Shown here one piece after another: positions 1 to 5,281 of a stretch of DNA of 5,281 nt. Position 1 is the stretch's first letter. The number at the start of each line of letters is the position of its first letter. Made by a program: the position numbers and the translations under genes. The DNA is from Bacteroidales bacterium (GTDB lineage Bacteria > Bacteroidota > Bacteroidia > Bacteroidales > VadinHA17), in NCBI GenBank assembly GCA_020353115.1, contig CP070687.1, forward strand, positions 333,430 to 338,710. Direction: 5' to 3'. Under the pieces are notes generated by a model. The model did no database searches. It saw nothing but the letters and a program-made list of their open reading frames with translations, and was not told the origin of the DNA.

Positions 1-222
1 CTCCTCACTGAGCATCAAGGCCTCCTCAGCAAAATTAAGTGCTGCCACAAGGGAAGTCTGGAGATGTATCCTGGAAAGTTCGACATATATTTCAATCTTT
101 TCCGTATCAGTGGAACTTTCGAGCATGTTTTCCAGACTGTCAATCTGGTTTACCTGGCCGGGAAGAGATGTTACGACAACCATGCGAAGTACACAAAATA
201 ATATAGAGGAGATCTTCTTCAC
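1..222 (-). CDS. Exported TPR-type protein, N-terminal 74 residues (3' end outside window)
   Basis: Partial gene of 74 codons, open to the window edge. It starts with GTG at 222-220, and that codon shares the four bases GTGA with the xseA stop. An in-frame TAA lies six codons upstream and no other start codon lies between, so the alternatives are GTG or the internal ATG at 183. I prefer GTG because it gives a proper signal peptide: Lys2-Lys3, then a hydrophobic run (ISSILFCVLRMVVVTSL), with likely cleavage near PGQ at residues 21-23. The mature part begins VNQIDSLENMLESSTDTEKI, followed by an amphipathic helical pair (about 41-74, including YVELSRIHLQTS and ALNFAEEALMLSEE) that reads as a tetratricopeptide unit. 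In Bacteroidota such an opening is common in exported TPR proteins that continue into a membrane helix and a histidine kinase, cyclase or LuxR-type output. The output domain is not visible here, so the function is unknown. The overlap with xseA implies cotranscription and coupled translation. Confidence 0.8.
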   Translation of the reverse strand, partial: MKKISSILFCVLRMVVVTSLPGQVNQIDSLENMLESSTDTEKIEIYVELSRIHLQTSLVAALNFAEEALMLSEE

Positions 223-1592
223 TTTACTTTTTCGACTTTACTCAGACTTTCTCCTTTATGATACCTGGTAATAATGGAATCACCGGGTTCAATGTCATTG
301 GCAGATTTAATTACCTTCCCTTTGGCAAACGTAATTGAATACCCTCTTTTCAAAACATTCCCGGGATTCAGGAAATCGGCTGTATTACTATGAATGTCCA
401 GTTTCTTATGGTGTTTGGAAATAGAATTTCTGACACGAATAGGAATTGTCTGTAACTGGTTATTCAGGTTTATTTTATTGATATTAATTAAGTTTTTAGA
501 GGTATGTCTAATTCCAGAAAGTATACTTTTCAATTCTTCCGTCCGGGATAACAGATATTTCCGGCAAAGCAGGCCGAACTTCTGTGAGGCATTGTCAATC
601 CGCCTATTGCTGGCATTTAAAATTTTTTGCACCAATGGAGAAAATTGCAGTGTGATTGTATTGATGGCGGTTTTTTTCCTCTCAATTTCTCCCAGGGTAA
701 TATTCACAACCTGTTCTTCTGTATCATGCAAATAATTGCTGAAATCAACACATCGGCTGATTAAAAAACCGGCCACGGCAGTTGGAGTCTTAAGTTGTTT
801 ATGAGCAACCATATCGGTTACAGATTCGTCTCTTTCATGTCCGATACCTGTAATTACCGGAATTGGAAATTGAGTAATATGGTATGCCAGGTCATAGCTG
901 TCAAAACAGCTGAGATCTGCCTGGGATCCTCCCCCACGGATAATTACGGTCGTATCAAAAAAATGTTCGTATTTATAAATCCTTTCCAGTGCTTTTATAA
1001 TAGAACTTTCAGCCTCCGAACCCTGCATATATGCAGGGAATAATTTATAATAGAACCTGATTCTGGCCTCGTTGGTATCCAGGTGCTTTGTAAAATCTTC
1101 GTAACCGGCGGCAGTTGAGGATGATATTATTGCAATCTTTTGAGGTACAACTGGAAATTGAAGTTCCCTGTTCATATGAAGGATCCCATCCTTTTCAAGC
1201 TGCCTGATTATTTCCATTCTTCTTTTTGCCAGTTCTCCAATGGTGTATGTGGGATCAATATCACTAATATTCAGGCTTAATCCATATACTTCATGGAATT
1301 CAACCTGGCATTTTACGAGGATCTTCAGCCCTGTTTCCAGCTGTCTGTTTGTCGTTGTTTCGAAATAGGGTTTTAGAATCCGGAATGTATAGGACCAGAT
1401 TGTAGCTCTTGCCCTGGCTTTAATCCCTTCCGTATCTGGATCCTTCTCCACCAGCTCGAGATAGCAGTGCCCTGAACTGTTTATCCTTAGTTCACTGATC
1501 TCTGCAATGATCCAAAAGGATTCTGACATGGTGCTCTTTATAAGCTCCCTGATACGCTGGTTCAGTTCGAATAAGGAAATTGCGTTTTCCAC
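219..1592 (-). CDS. xseA: Exodeoxyribonuclease VII large subunit
   Basis: Cytoplasmic catalytic subunit of exonuclease VII, which degrades single-stranded DNA from both ends to oligonucleotides during repair and recombination. In known systems it works in complex with several copies of the small subunit XseB. The 457 residues are full family length. Residues 5-115 form the OB-fold DNA-binding domain (LFELNQRIRELI, then WIIAEISELRINSSGHCYLEL). The catalytic domain follows, with IAIISSSTAAGYEDF at 153-167, FPAYMQGSEAESSII at 185-199, RGGGSQADLSCFDSYDLA at 219-236 and ITGIGHERDESVTDMVAH at 247-264. Residues 285-400 are long, charged helices expected to carry XseB, and the C-terminus has the family's LKRGYSI motif (414-420). 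The start is GTG at 1592: the frame upstream reaches a TAA without any ATG, GTG or TTG, and no Shine-Dalgarno is visible. A Bacteroidota-type promoter lies about 55 nt upstream. No xseB follows directly; the next gene overlaps by four bases. Confidence 0.96.
   Translation of the reverse strand: MENAISLFELNQRIRELIKSTMSESFWIIAEISELRINSSGHCYLELVEKDPDTEGIKARARATIWSYTFRILKPYFETTTNRQLETGLKILVKCQVEFHEVYGLSLNISDIDPTYTIGELAKRRMEIIRQLEKDGILHMNRELQFPVVPQKIAIISSSTAAGYEDFTKHLDTNEARIRFYYKLFPAYMQGSEAESSIIKALERIYKYEHFFDTTVIIRGGGSQADLSCFDSYDLAYHITQFPIPVITGIGHERDESVTDMVAHKQLKTPTAVAGFLISRCVDFSNYLHDTEEQVVNITLGEIERKKTAINTITLQFSPLVQKILNASNRRIDNASQKFGLLCRKYLLSRTEELKSILSGIRHTSKNLININKINLNNQLQTIPIRVRNSISKHHKKLDIHSNTADFLNPGNVLKRGYSITFAKGKVIKSANDIEPGDSIITRYHKGESLSKVEKVK
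994..1056. repeat. 18-bp perfect palindrome flanked by two 13-bp direct repeats, inside xseA
   Basis: CCCTGCATATATGCAGGG at 1021-1038 equals its own reverse complement. On either side is the identical 13-mer TTTATAATAGAAC, at 994-1006 and 1044-1056, exactly 50 bp apart. Because 50 is not a multiple of three, the two copies are read in different codon phases of xseA (Ser-Ile-Ile-Lys in one, Phe-Tyr-Tyr-Lys in the other), so this is not a duplicated peptide. The encoded segment FPAYMQGSEAESSII matches the conserved XseA pattern without extra residues, which argues against an inserted element. The sequence facts are certain, but a function is not shown. Confidence 0.55.
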
Positions 1593-1711
1593 ATCCGGTA
1601 AAGTCTGATGATAGAGGTTATAGGTTTATGATTATTTTGCTCTGACAAAGTTAATATCCTGCAACACTAATCCAATTTTATTTGGTTTATATCATTATGT
1701 CCGATAATAAC
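1593..1711. other. 119-nt intergenic gap between protease gene and xseA
   Basis: AT-rich gap holding the predicted xseA promoter. Directly after the protease stop there is only a weak AT stem (TATTAT pairing with ATAATG, one G-T pair) with no following T run, so I do not call a terminator. Some readthrough from the protease unit into xseA is therefore possible. Confidence 0.6.
1646..1676 (-). promoter_or_regulatory. Predicted Bacteroidota-type promoter of xseA
   Basis: On the minus strand TAACTTTG (1653-1646) matches the -7 consensus TAnnTTTG of the Bacteroidota primary sigma factor exactly. ATTG (1676-1673) sits 19 nt upstream and matches the core TTG of the -33 element. The spacing is typical for this group. 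Transcription would be expected to begin near 1635-1642, giving a leader of about 45-50 nt before the GTG of xseA. It lies in the only gap between the protease gene and xseA, which suits a separate start for the xseA-TPR unit. The match is seen directly; activity is inferred. Confidence 0.65.
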
Positions 1712-3412
1712 TTACAGTTTTATCAATTTCTCTTCTAAAATCTTGTCAGGGGTTATGATTTTCATAATGTAAAGCCCTCCCGGAATCTTACCAAGCTGTT
1801 GTAAGGAAATTCTGTTGCTTCCCGGTACGATTACCCTGTTTTTTTCATACCAGACAACCCGGCCCGTAAGATCGATAAACTGAATATCTATCTCCTGGAT
1901 TACCGGTGAAAAAAGGTTGATTTCAACCTCATCCGAGAATGGATTTGGGAAAATATAGTTTATTCTGTAATATTCTTCCGGCAGTTCGATTCCCATTTTT
2001 GACAATGCACTGGCAAAATCCGGAATTCCGTAACCGGTAAAGATGTCGGGTGAATCGTAATGATCCGCACTTTCTTCGATTTTTCTTATCAGCTCAATAT
2101 TGTTCAGGGAAGTATTTACCTGCCAGAGGCATGCTGACAGGCCTGTTATTATTGGAGCTGAAAATGAAGTGCCGTTACCGGTTACAATACTTCCGTCGGT
2201 TCCCTGATAAGCAACTCCCTGTCCCATTGCTGCAATATTCGGTTTAACCCTTCCATCTGCAGTTGGTCCAACCGAACTGAAGGGAGCATAATACCCAAGG
2301 GAATCAACGGCTCCTACAGAAAGAACACTGTCGGCATCGGCAGGAGCTGTAATGAACTGCCAGGGATCATTTCCCTGGTTGCCTGCACTGGTTACTACAA
2401 GGATCCCTTTTGATGCTGCGATATCCGCTCCTATTGAGATACGAGTACTGTTTCCATCCATATCCGTATAGGAATGGTCTTGTTCAGGATCATCAAATTT
2501 CGAATATCCCAGGGATGTATTTATCAGGTCAACACCAAAACTGTCAGCATATTCCGCCGCTGCGATCCAGTTATCTTCCTCGATCAGGAATTCGGATGAT
2601 GTATCTTCGGACCGCAGAAGAAGATAACCGGCTTTCGGTGCGGTACCAAGCAGTTGAAAGGGAATGTTCCCGCACATTATTGAAACAACCTTCATCCCAT
2701 GGGAATGGGCATCAAAAACCTGTTCATCACCATCAACAAAATCACGGATCGTAAGGATCTGATCGTTTTCCCATAGGCTGGAAAAAGCCGGCAGAATATC
2801 CATGCCTGCGAAACCGGCATCGATAACAGCAATCTGCATACCCTGGCCCTGATACCCCAGGTCGTGAAGAATATGTCCGTTCACCATCATAATCTGCCAG
2901 TCTGAAAACCCATAAGAATGTAAACCTGTTCCTGATATTTCAGATTCAGCGATATCCGTAAATTTTTCCTTAACGGATTTTTTTGACAGTGGATGGTATA
3001 CATTCTGAATCCCGGATATGAATCCGAAGGTCAGTAAGGAATCAAGAAGGGAAGAATCTGTCAGTTCAATGGTAATGGCATTGAACCATTTCGACTTATT
3101 TAATATTTTGATACCCAGGGACGCAATACTGTCAATATAGGAAGGATTTACAGGAAGGTCATTTACCCGGACGGGAATTCCATATTTCAAACGCCTTTGA
3201 ATCGATCTTTGAGAAAGATATTCATCGGGATTATCCAGTGAGTAAGGAGTATTATCCTTGTCTGTAAATTGAATCCAGTATTTTTCCGGAGGATTTTGTG
3301 CCAGGATGACAGGAATGGGTAGGATTTGAATCAAGAGAATCAGGCTGTAAAACCATCCAAGTCCCGGTTTTACTGCTGAAGCGATAAAACCTTTAAACTG
3401 TCTGTCCCTCAT
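1712..3412 (-). CDS. Secreted subtilisin-family (S8) serine protease with T9SS C-terminal sorting domain
   Basis: Probable secreted endopeptidase of 566 residues. Residues 1-39 are an export signal with a long n-region and the hydrophobic core FYSLILLIQILPIPVIL before AQ. Residues 42-145 look like the propeptide (YWIQFTDKDNTPYSLDNP, LSQRSIQRR) seen in Bacteroidota S8 proteins. The peptidase domain spans about 185-475. The triad is visible: Asp198 in IAVIDAGF, His238 in HSHGMKVVS and Ser416 in GTSFSAP, with oxyanion Asn345 in SAGNQG. Asp is followed by Ala-Gly rather than the usual Thr/Ser-Gly, and His-Gly by Met rather than Thr; neither removes a catalytic residue. Residues 487-566 are a type A sorting domain (IFPNPFSDEVEINLF, IDLTGRVV, GGLYIMKI, final KLIKL), which targets proteins to the type IX machinery for release or attachment at the cell surface. 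The only in-frame ATG is at 3412, 20 nt after the MORN_2 gene stop, so both are probably one transcript. Its substrate is unknown. Confidence 0.95.
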   Translation of the reverse strand: MRDRQFKGFIASAVKPGLGWFYSLILLIQILPIPVILAQNPPEKYWIQFTDKDNTPYSLDNPDEYLSQRSIQRRLKYGIPVRVNDLPVNPSYIDSIASLGIKILNKSKWFNAITIELTDSSLLDSLLTFGFISGIQNVYHPLSKKSVKEKFTDIAESEISGTGLHSYGFSDWQIMMVNGHILHDLGYQGQGMQIAVIDAGFAGMDILPAFSSLWENDQILTIRDFVDGDEQVFDAHSHGMKVVSIMCGNIPFQLLGTAPKAGYLLLRSEDTSSEFLIEEDNWIAAAEYADSFGVDLINTSLGYSKFDDPEQDHSYTDMDGNSTRISIGADIAASKGILVVTSAGNQGNDPWQFITAPADADSVLSVGAVDSLGYYAPFSSVGPTADGRVKPNIAAMGQGVAYQGTDGSIVTGNGTSFSAPIITGLSACLWQVNTSLNNIELIRKIEESADHYDSPDIFTGYGIPDFASALSKMGIELPEEYYRINYIFPNPFSDEVEINLFSPVIQEIDIQFIDLTGRVVWYEKNRVIVPGSNRISLQQLGKIPGGLYIMKIITPDKILEEKLIKL

Positions 3413-3432
3413 TACATAAGCATTGCAGGTTA

Positions 3433-4236
3433 TTAGAATCTCACATCGGAAATTCTGGGATCCCGGAATTTACCCTTATTCTTCTCCAACTGTTCAAGAA
3501 GCTCATGCTGTTCTTTATTCAATTCACTTTGATTCAAAGCAATACCATTATTAAAGCTGAACGTTACGATCGTTGTGCCTTTTTCATCATAAATAATCCA
3601 TTCACCCTGTTTTTTGTCATGCAGGTAATTCCCCTTTATATTTATCGTACCCGACTCAAAATACACGGTGTATGGTCCTTCGAGTAATCCGTTCTTATAA
3701 GCTGATTTCAGATATACCGTTCCATCGGGAAAGTATTGGATCCAGTCTCCCTCCTTTTTCCCGTAACTGAAACCTAATTCTTCAGACAACTGTCCGTCAC
3801 TGTAATATTTTATGGAAACGCCATGTTTCTGTCCCAAAACATAGTTTTCAATATAGGTAAGTGTCGTATCGTAATAGGAATAATATCTCCATTCTCCATC
3901 TTTTAACTGGTTGATATACATCCCTTCACCTCCAAGGTTGCCGTTATTATAAAAGATCCTGGCTGAAGCCGTCTTACCGTCATCTTTGAAAACCATTATA
4001 GACTGGATTGCCTTGTTATCGTAATATCTTTTAAAAACACCGAGAGGTTTATCATTTTCAAAGAAACCCTCGAATTTTACCGTTCCGTTTTCGTGGAATT
4101 TTTTCCAAAAGCCCTGTCTCATTCCGTTTTGATCGGTTTGATTGAAAACCGTATCTGTACCGGAAGTCCATTGTGTAAGACCATTTAAGGGTGTAATTGA
4201 AAAGAGGGTGATCCACAGTATTATCTTATGACGCAT
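3433..4236 (-). CDS. Secreted MORN_2/YwqK-like repeat protein
   Basis: Predicted exported protein of 267 residues with no assigned biochemical function. I place the start at ATG 4236: it yields MRHKIILWITLFSITPLNGL, a good signal peptide with likely cleavage near residues 20-22. The longer frame from ATG 4305 would bury this signal behind 23 residues. There is no lipobox Cys. Residues 38-231 hold about eight repeats of roughly 23-25 residues of the MORN_2 type, with the pattern G-x-W-x-x-Y-x-x-x-G-x-x-x-x-x-x-x-Y-x-x-G (for example GFWKKFHENGTVKFEGFF, GEWRYYSYYD, GDWIQYFPDGTVYLKSAY and GEWIIYDEKG). The second and third units are the most divergent. Residues 235-267 form a charged helical tail ending KNKGKFRDPRISDVRF. 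Automatic annotation often names such proteins 'YwqK family antitoxin', but no toxin gene is adjacent and the protein seems exported, so I would not adopt that name. It is the first gene of a probable pair with the T9SS protease. Confidence 0.88.
   Translation of the reverse strand: MRHKIILWITLFSITPLNGLTQWTSGTDTVFNQTDQNGMRQGFWKKFHENGTVKFEGFFENDKPLGVFKRYYDNKAIQSIMVFKDDGKTASARIFYNNGNLGGEGMYINQLKDGEWRYYSYYDTTLTYIENYVLGQKHGVSIKYYSDGQLSEELGFSYGKKEGDWIQYFPDGTVYLKSAYKNGLLEGPYTVYFESGTINIKGNYLHDKKQGEWIIYDEKGTTIVTFSFNNGIALNQSELNKEQHELLEQLEKNKGKFRDPRISDVRF
3450..3471. repeat. 22-bp imperfect palindrome near the 3' end of the MORN_2 gene
   Basis: The sequence is centred on GGGATCCC with flanks AAATTC and GAATTT. 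Ten of eleven pairs match, and the odd pair is T against G on the plus strand. It lies 15 nt before the stop and encodes KFRDPRI. In RNA from the minus strand it could fold into a short hairpin with a GAUC loop, but no T run follows, so it is not an intrinsic terminator. It may be coincidence within coding DNA. Confidence 0.4.
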
Positions 4237-4325
4237 TGCAGAATGTTTTGATTTAGGTTTTAAAAGCAATGAATCCGGATAAATGAGAACGTGTAAAAGA
4301 ATCATAAATTATCCGAAAGATGAGT
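4237..4325. other. 5' region of the MORN_2 gene, between terminator and start
   Basis: This 89-nt stretch separates the dnaK terminator from the chosen start at 4236 and should carry the promoter of the MORN_2-protease unit if the terminator works. I see no good TAnnTTTG element here; the closest, TAATTTAT, misses two of the fixed positions. No Shine-Dalgarno is visible before 4236. Confidence 0.5.
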
Positions 4326-4373
4326 AAAAATAAAAAAAAAGAGGTTGTCCTGAAAGATACATGAAGGACAACC
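4326..4373 (-). terminator. Intrinsic terminator of dnaK
   Basis: Read on the minus strand, GGTTGTCCT (4373-4365) pairs perfectly with AGGACAACC (4351-4343), a 9-bp stem with a 13-nt loop. Two bases later comes a run of nine T (4340-4332), then A and five more T. It starts 23 nt after the dnaK stop and points away from dnaK, as expected for a Rho-independent terminator. It should separate dnaK from the next gene on the same strand. Confidence 0.9.
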
Positions 4374-4396
4374 CTGGTAAAATTATTTATTTGTTC

Positions 4397-5281
4397 TTAT
4401 TTTACCTCTTCAAAGTCGACATCGGTAACTTCGTCATCACCCTTCGATTCGCCTTTTTGTTCTTTACCCGGTTCTCCGGCTTCTGCTTCGGCACCTGTTG
4501 CCTGGCTTGCCTTGTACATTTCTTCCGATGCGGACTGCCATACCGTATTTAGTTCAGCCGTTGCCTTTTCGATGGCATCAATATCCTGGTTTTTATGTGC
4601 TTCTTTCAGCAATTCCAGGGCTTTTTCAATAGGCTGTTTCTTATCGTCCGGTAATTTGTCTCCAAATTCCTTCAATTGTTTTTCAGTCTGAAAGATAAGG
4701 CTATCGGCTGCATTTAATTTATCCACGCGTTCTCTTGCTTTTTTATCGGTCTCCTCATTCATTTTTGCCTCTTCTTTCATCCTGTTTATCTCCTCGTCGC
4801 TTAGCCCGGAAGATGCTTCGATACGGATTTTCTGTTCCTTCCCTGTTCCTTTATCTTTTGCAGAAACATTCAGGATTCCGTTGGCATCGATATCAAAGGT
4901 AACTTCAATCTGGGGTATTCCCCTTGGAGCCGGTGGTATACCATCCAGATGGAAACGTCCTATGGTTTTGTTTCCAGTCGCCATCGGTCGTTCACCCTGA
5001 AGGACATGTATCTCCACAGAGGGCTGATTATCAGCTGCAGTGGTAAATGTTTCGGCTTTTTTTGTCGGGATGGTTGTATTCGCATCAATCAGTCTCGTCA
5101 TTACACCACCCATCGTTTCAATACCAAGTGATAATGGTGTGATATCCAGGAGGAGAACATCTTTGACCTCTCCGGTCAATACACCACCCTGGATTGCTGC
5201 TCCGATAGCGACAACCTCGTCGGGATTTACTCCTTTGGAAGGGGCTTTCCCGAAAAACTTCTCAACCAGATTCTGTATCGC
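4397..5281 (-). CDS. dnaK: Chaperone DnaK (Hsp70), C-terminal 294 residues; 5' end outside window
   Basis: ATP-dependent Hsp70 chaperone of the cytoplasm, which folds and rescues proteins with DnaJ and GrpE. The frame is open to the window edge. Translation from 5281 begins AIQNLVEKFFGK and runs through the end of the nucleotide-binding domain (VNPDEVVAIGAAIQGGVL, visible residues 18-35). The TTG at 5179 is therefore an internal Leu codon, not a start. The interdomain linker DVLLLD is at visible residues 41-46. The beta substrate-binding domain (about 47-159) includes TPLSLGIETMGGVMTRLI, HVLQGERPMA, RGIPQIEVTFDIDANGIL and VSAKDKGTGKEQ. The helical lid covers about 160-260. A low-complexity Glu/Gly/Lys/Ala tail ends DDEVTDVDFEEVK, close to the E. 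coli ending. Roughly 340 residues are missing relative to a typical DnaK of about 640. The gene appears intact where visible and ends before a strong terminator. Confidence 0.98.
   Translation of the reverse strand, partial: AIQNLVEKFFGKAPSKGVNPDEVVAIGAAIQGGVLTGEVKDVLLLDITPLSLGIETMGGVMTRLIDANTTIPTKKAETFTTAADNQPSVEIHVLQGERPMATGNKTIGRFHLDGIPPAPRGIPQIEVTFDIDANGILNVSAKDKGTGKEQKIRIEASSGLSDEEINRMKEEAKMNEETDKKARERVDKLNAADSLIFQTEKQLKEFGDKLPDDKKQPIEKALELLKEAHKNQDIDAIEKATAELNTVWQSASEEMYKASQATGAEAEAGEPGKEQKGESKGDDEVTDVDFEEVK

Noticed and set aside
394..1043. Plus-strand open frames at 394-735 and 795-1043
   Set aside because: Both lie wholly inside xseA on the other strand, encode no recognisable domain, and xseA is clearly conserved along this whole stretch.
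2050..2754. Plus-strand open frames at 2050-2247 and 2410-2754
   Set aside because: Antisense to the S8 catalytic domain; the sequence is explained by the protease, and the translated peptides look like arbitrary reverse-frame composition.
3064..3086. Inverted repeat GTTCAATG / CATTGAAC with a 7-nt loop
   Set aside because: An 8-bp stem with a short loop is expected by chance in a window of this size, and it lies inside the protease coding sequence with no T run.
3412..3423. Tiny frame ATG CTT ATG TAA whose stop overlaps the protease ATG
   Set aside because: Such a short frame arises easily by chance and no ribosome binding site is visible. Translation reinitiation is possible but unsupported.
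3505..3687. Plus-strand open frame
   Set aside because: Antisense to the MORN_2 repeats, with no start context or family resemblance.
3433..4236. Toxin-antitoxin module based on the YwqK family name
   Set aside because: No toxin-like small gene is adjacent, the protein has a signal peptide, and the partner gene is a secreted protease.
4237..4325. TAATTTAT as a -7 box for the MORN_2 gene
   Set aside because: It misses two fixed positions of TAnnTTTG and would sit upstream of the wrong spacing to any clear TTG; not strong enough to annotate.
4361..5131. Plus-strand open frames at 4361-4552 and 4949-5131
   Set aside because: Antisense to dnaK (the first begins inside the terminator loop); shadows of a strongly conserved gene.
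1..5281. CRISPR arrays, tRNA or rRNA genes, insertion sequences, phage genes
   Set aside because: No regularly spaced repeats, no cloverleaf or rRNA-like segments, no transposase or integrase frames, and little non-coding space to hold them.

Overview
The window looks like an ordinary chromosomal stretch from a member of the Bacteroidota. The evidence is a DnaK C-terminus ending in the DDEVTDVDFEEVK type of tail, a secreted subtilase with a C-terminal type IX secretion (T9SS) sorting domain, a secreted YwqK/MORN_2 repeat protein, a promoter matching the Bacteroidota TTG-N19-TAnnTTTG form, and a lack of clear Shine-Dalgarno sequences before the starts. I cannot name genus or family from the sequence.

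All five genes lie on the minus strand, so transcription runs from high to low coordinates. From the right edge: (1) the 3' part of dnaK (4397-5281, 5' end outside the window), followed by a strong intrinsic terminator (4326-4373); (2) a small secreted MORN_2-repeat protein (3433-4236, with a start 69 nt inside the longest open frame); (3) a 566-residue secreted S8 protease with a T9SS tail (1712-3412), only 20 nt after gene 2 and probably cotranscribed with it; (4) xseA, the large subunit of exonuclease VII (219-1592, GTG start), with its own predicted promoter in the 119-nt gap before it; (5) the first 74 codons of an exported TPR-type protein (1-222), whose GTG start overlaps the xseA stop in a GTGA junction. 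No xseB lies directly after xseA, where it is often found.

The transcription units appear to be dnaK alone (at its 3' end), the MORN_2 gene plus protease, and xseA plus the TPR gene. The first is protein folding in the cytoplasm, the second is envelope or secreted proteins, and the third couples DNA repair with an exported protein that is probably the sensor end of a signalling protein.

I found no RNA genes, mobile elements, CRISPR arrays or convincing new defence system. The most unusual non-genic signals are an 18-bp perfect palindrome inside xseA flanked by two 13-bp direct repeats lying in different codon phases, and a 22-bp near-perfect palindrome at the 3' end of the MORN_2 gene. Both lie in coding DNA and may be coincidence.
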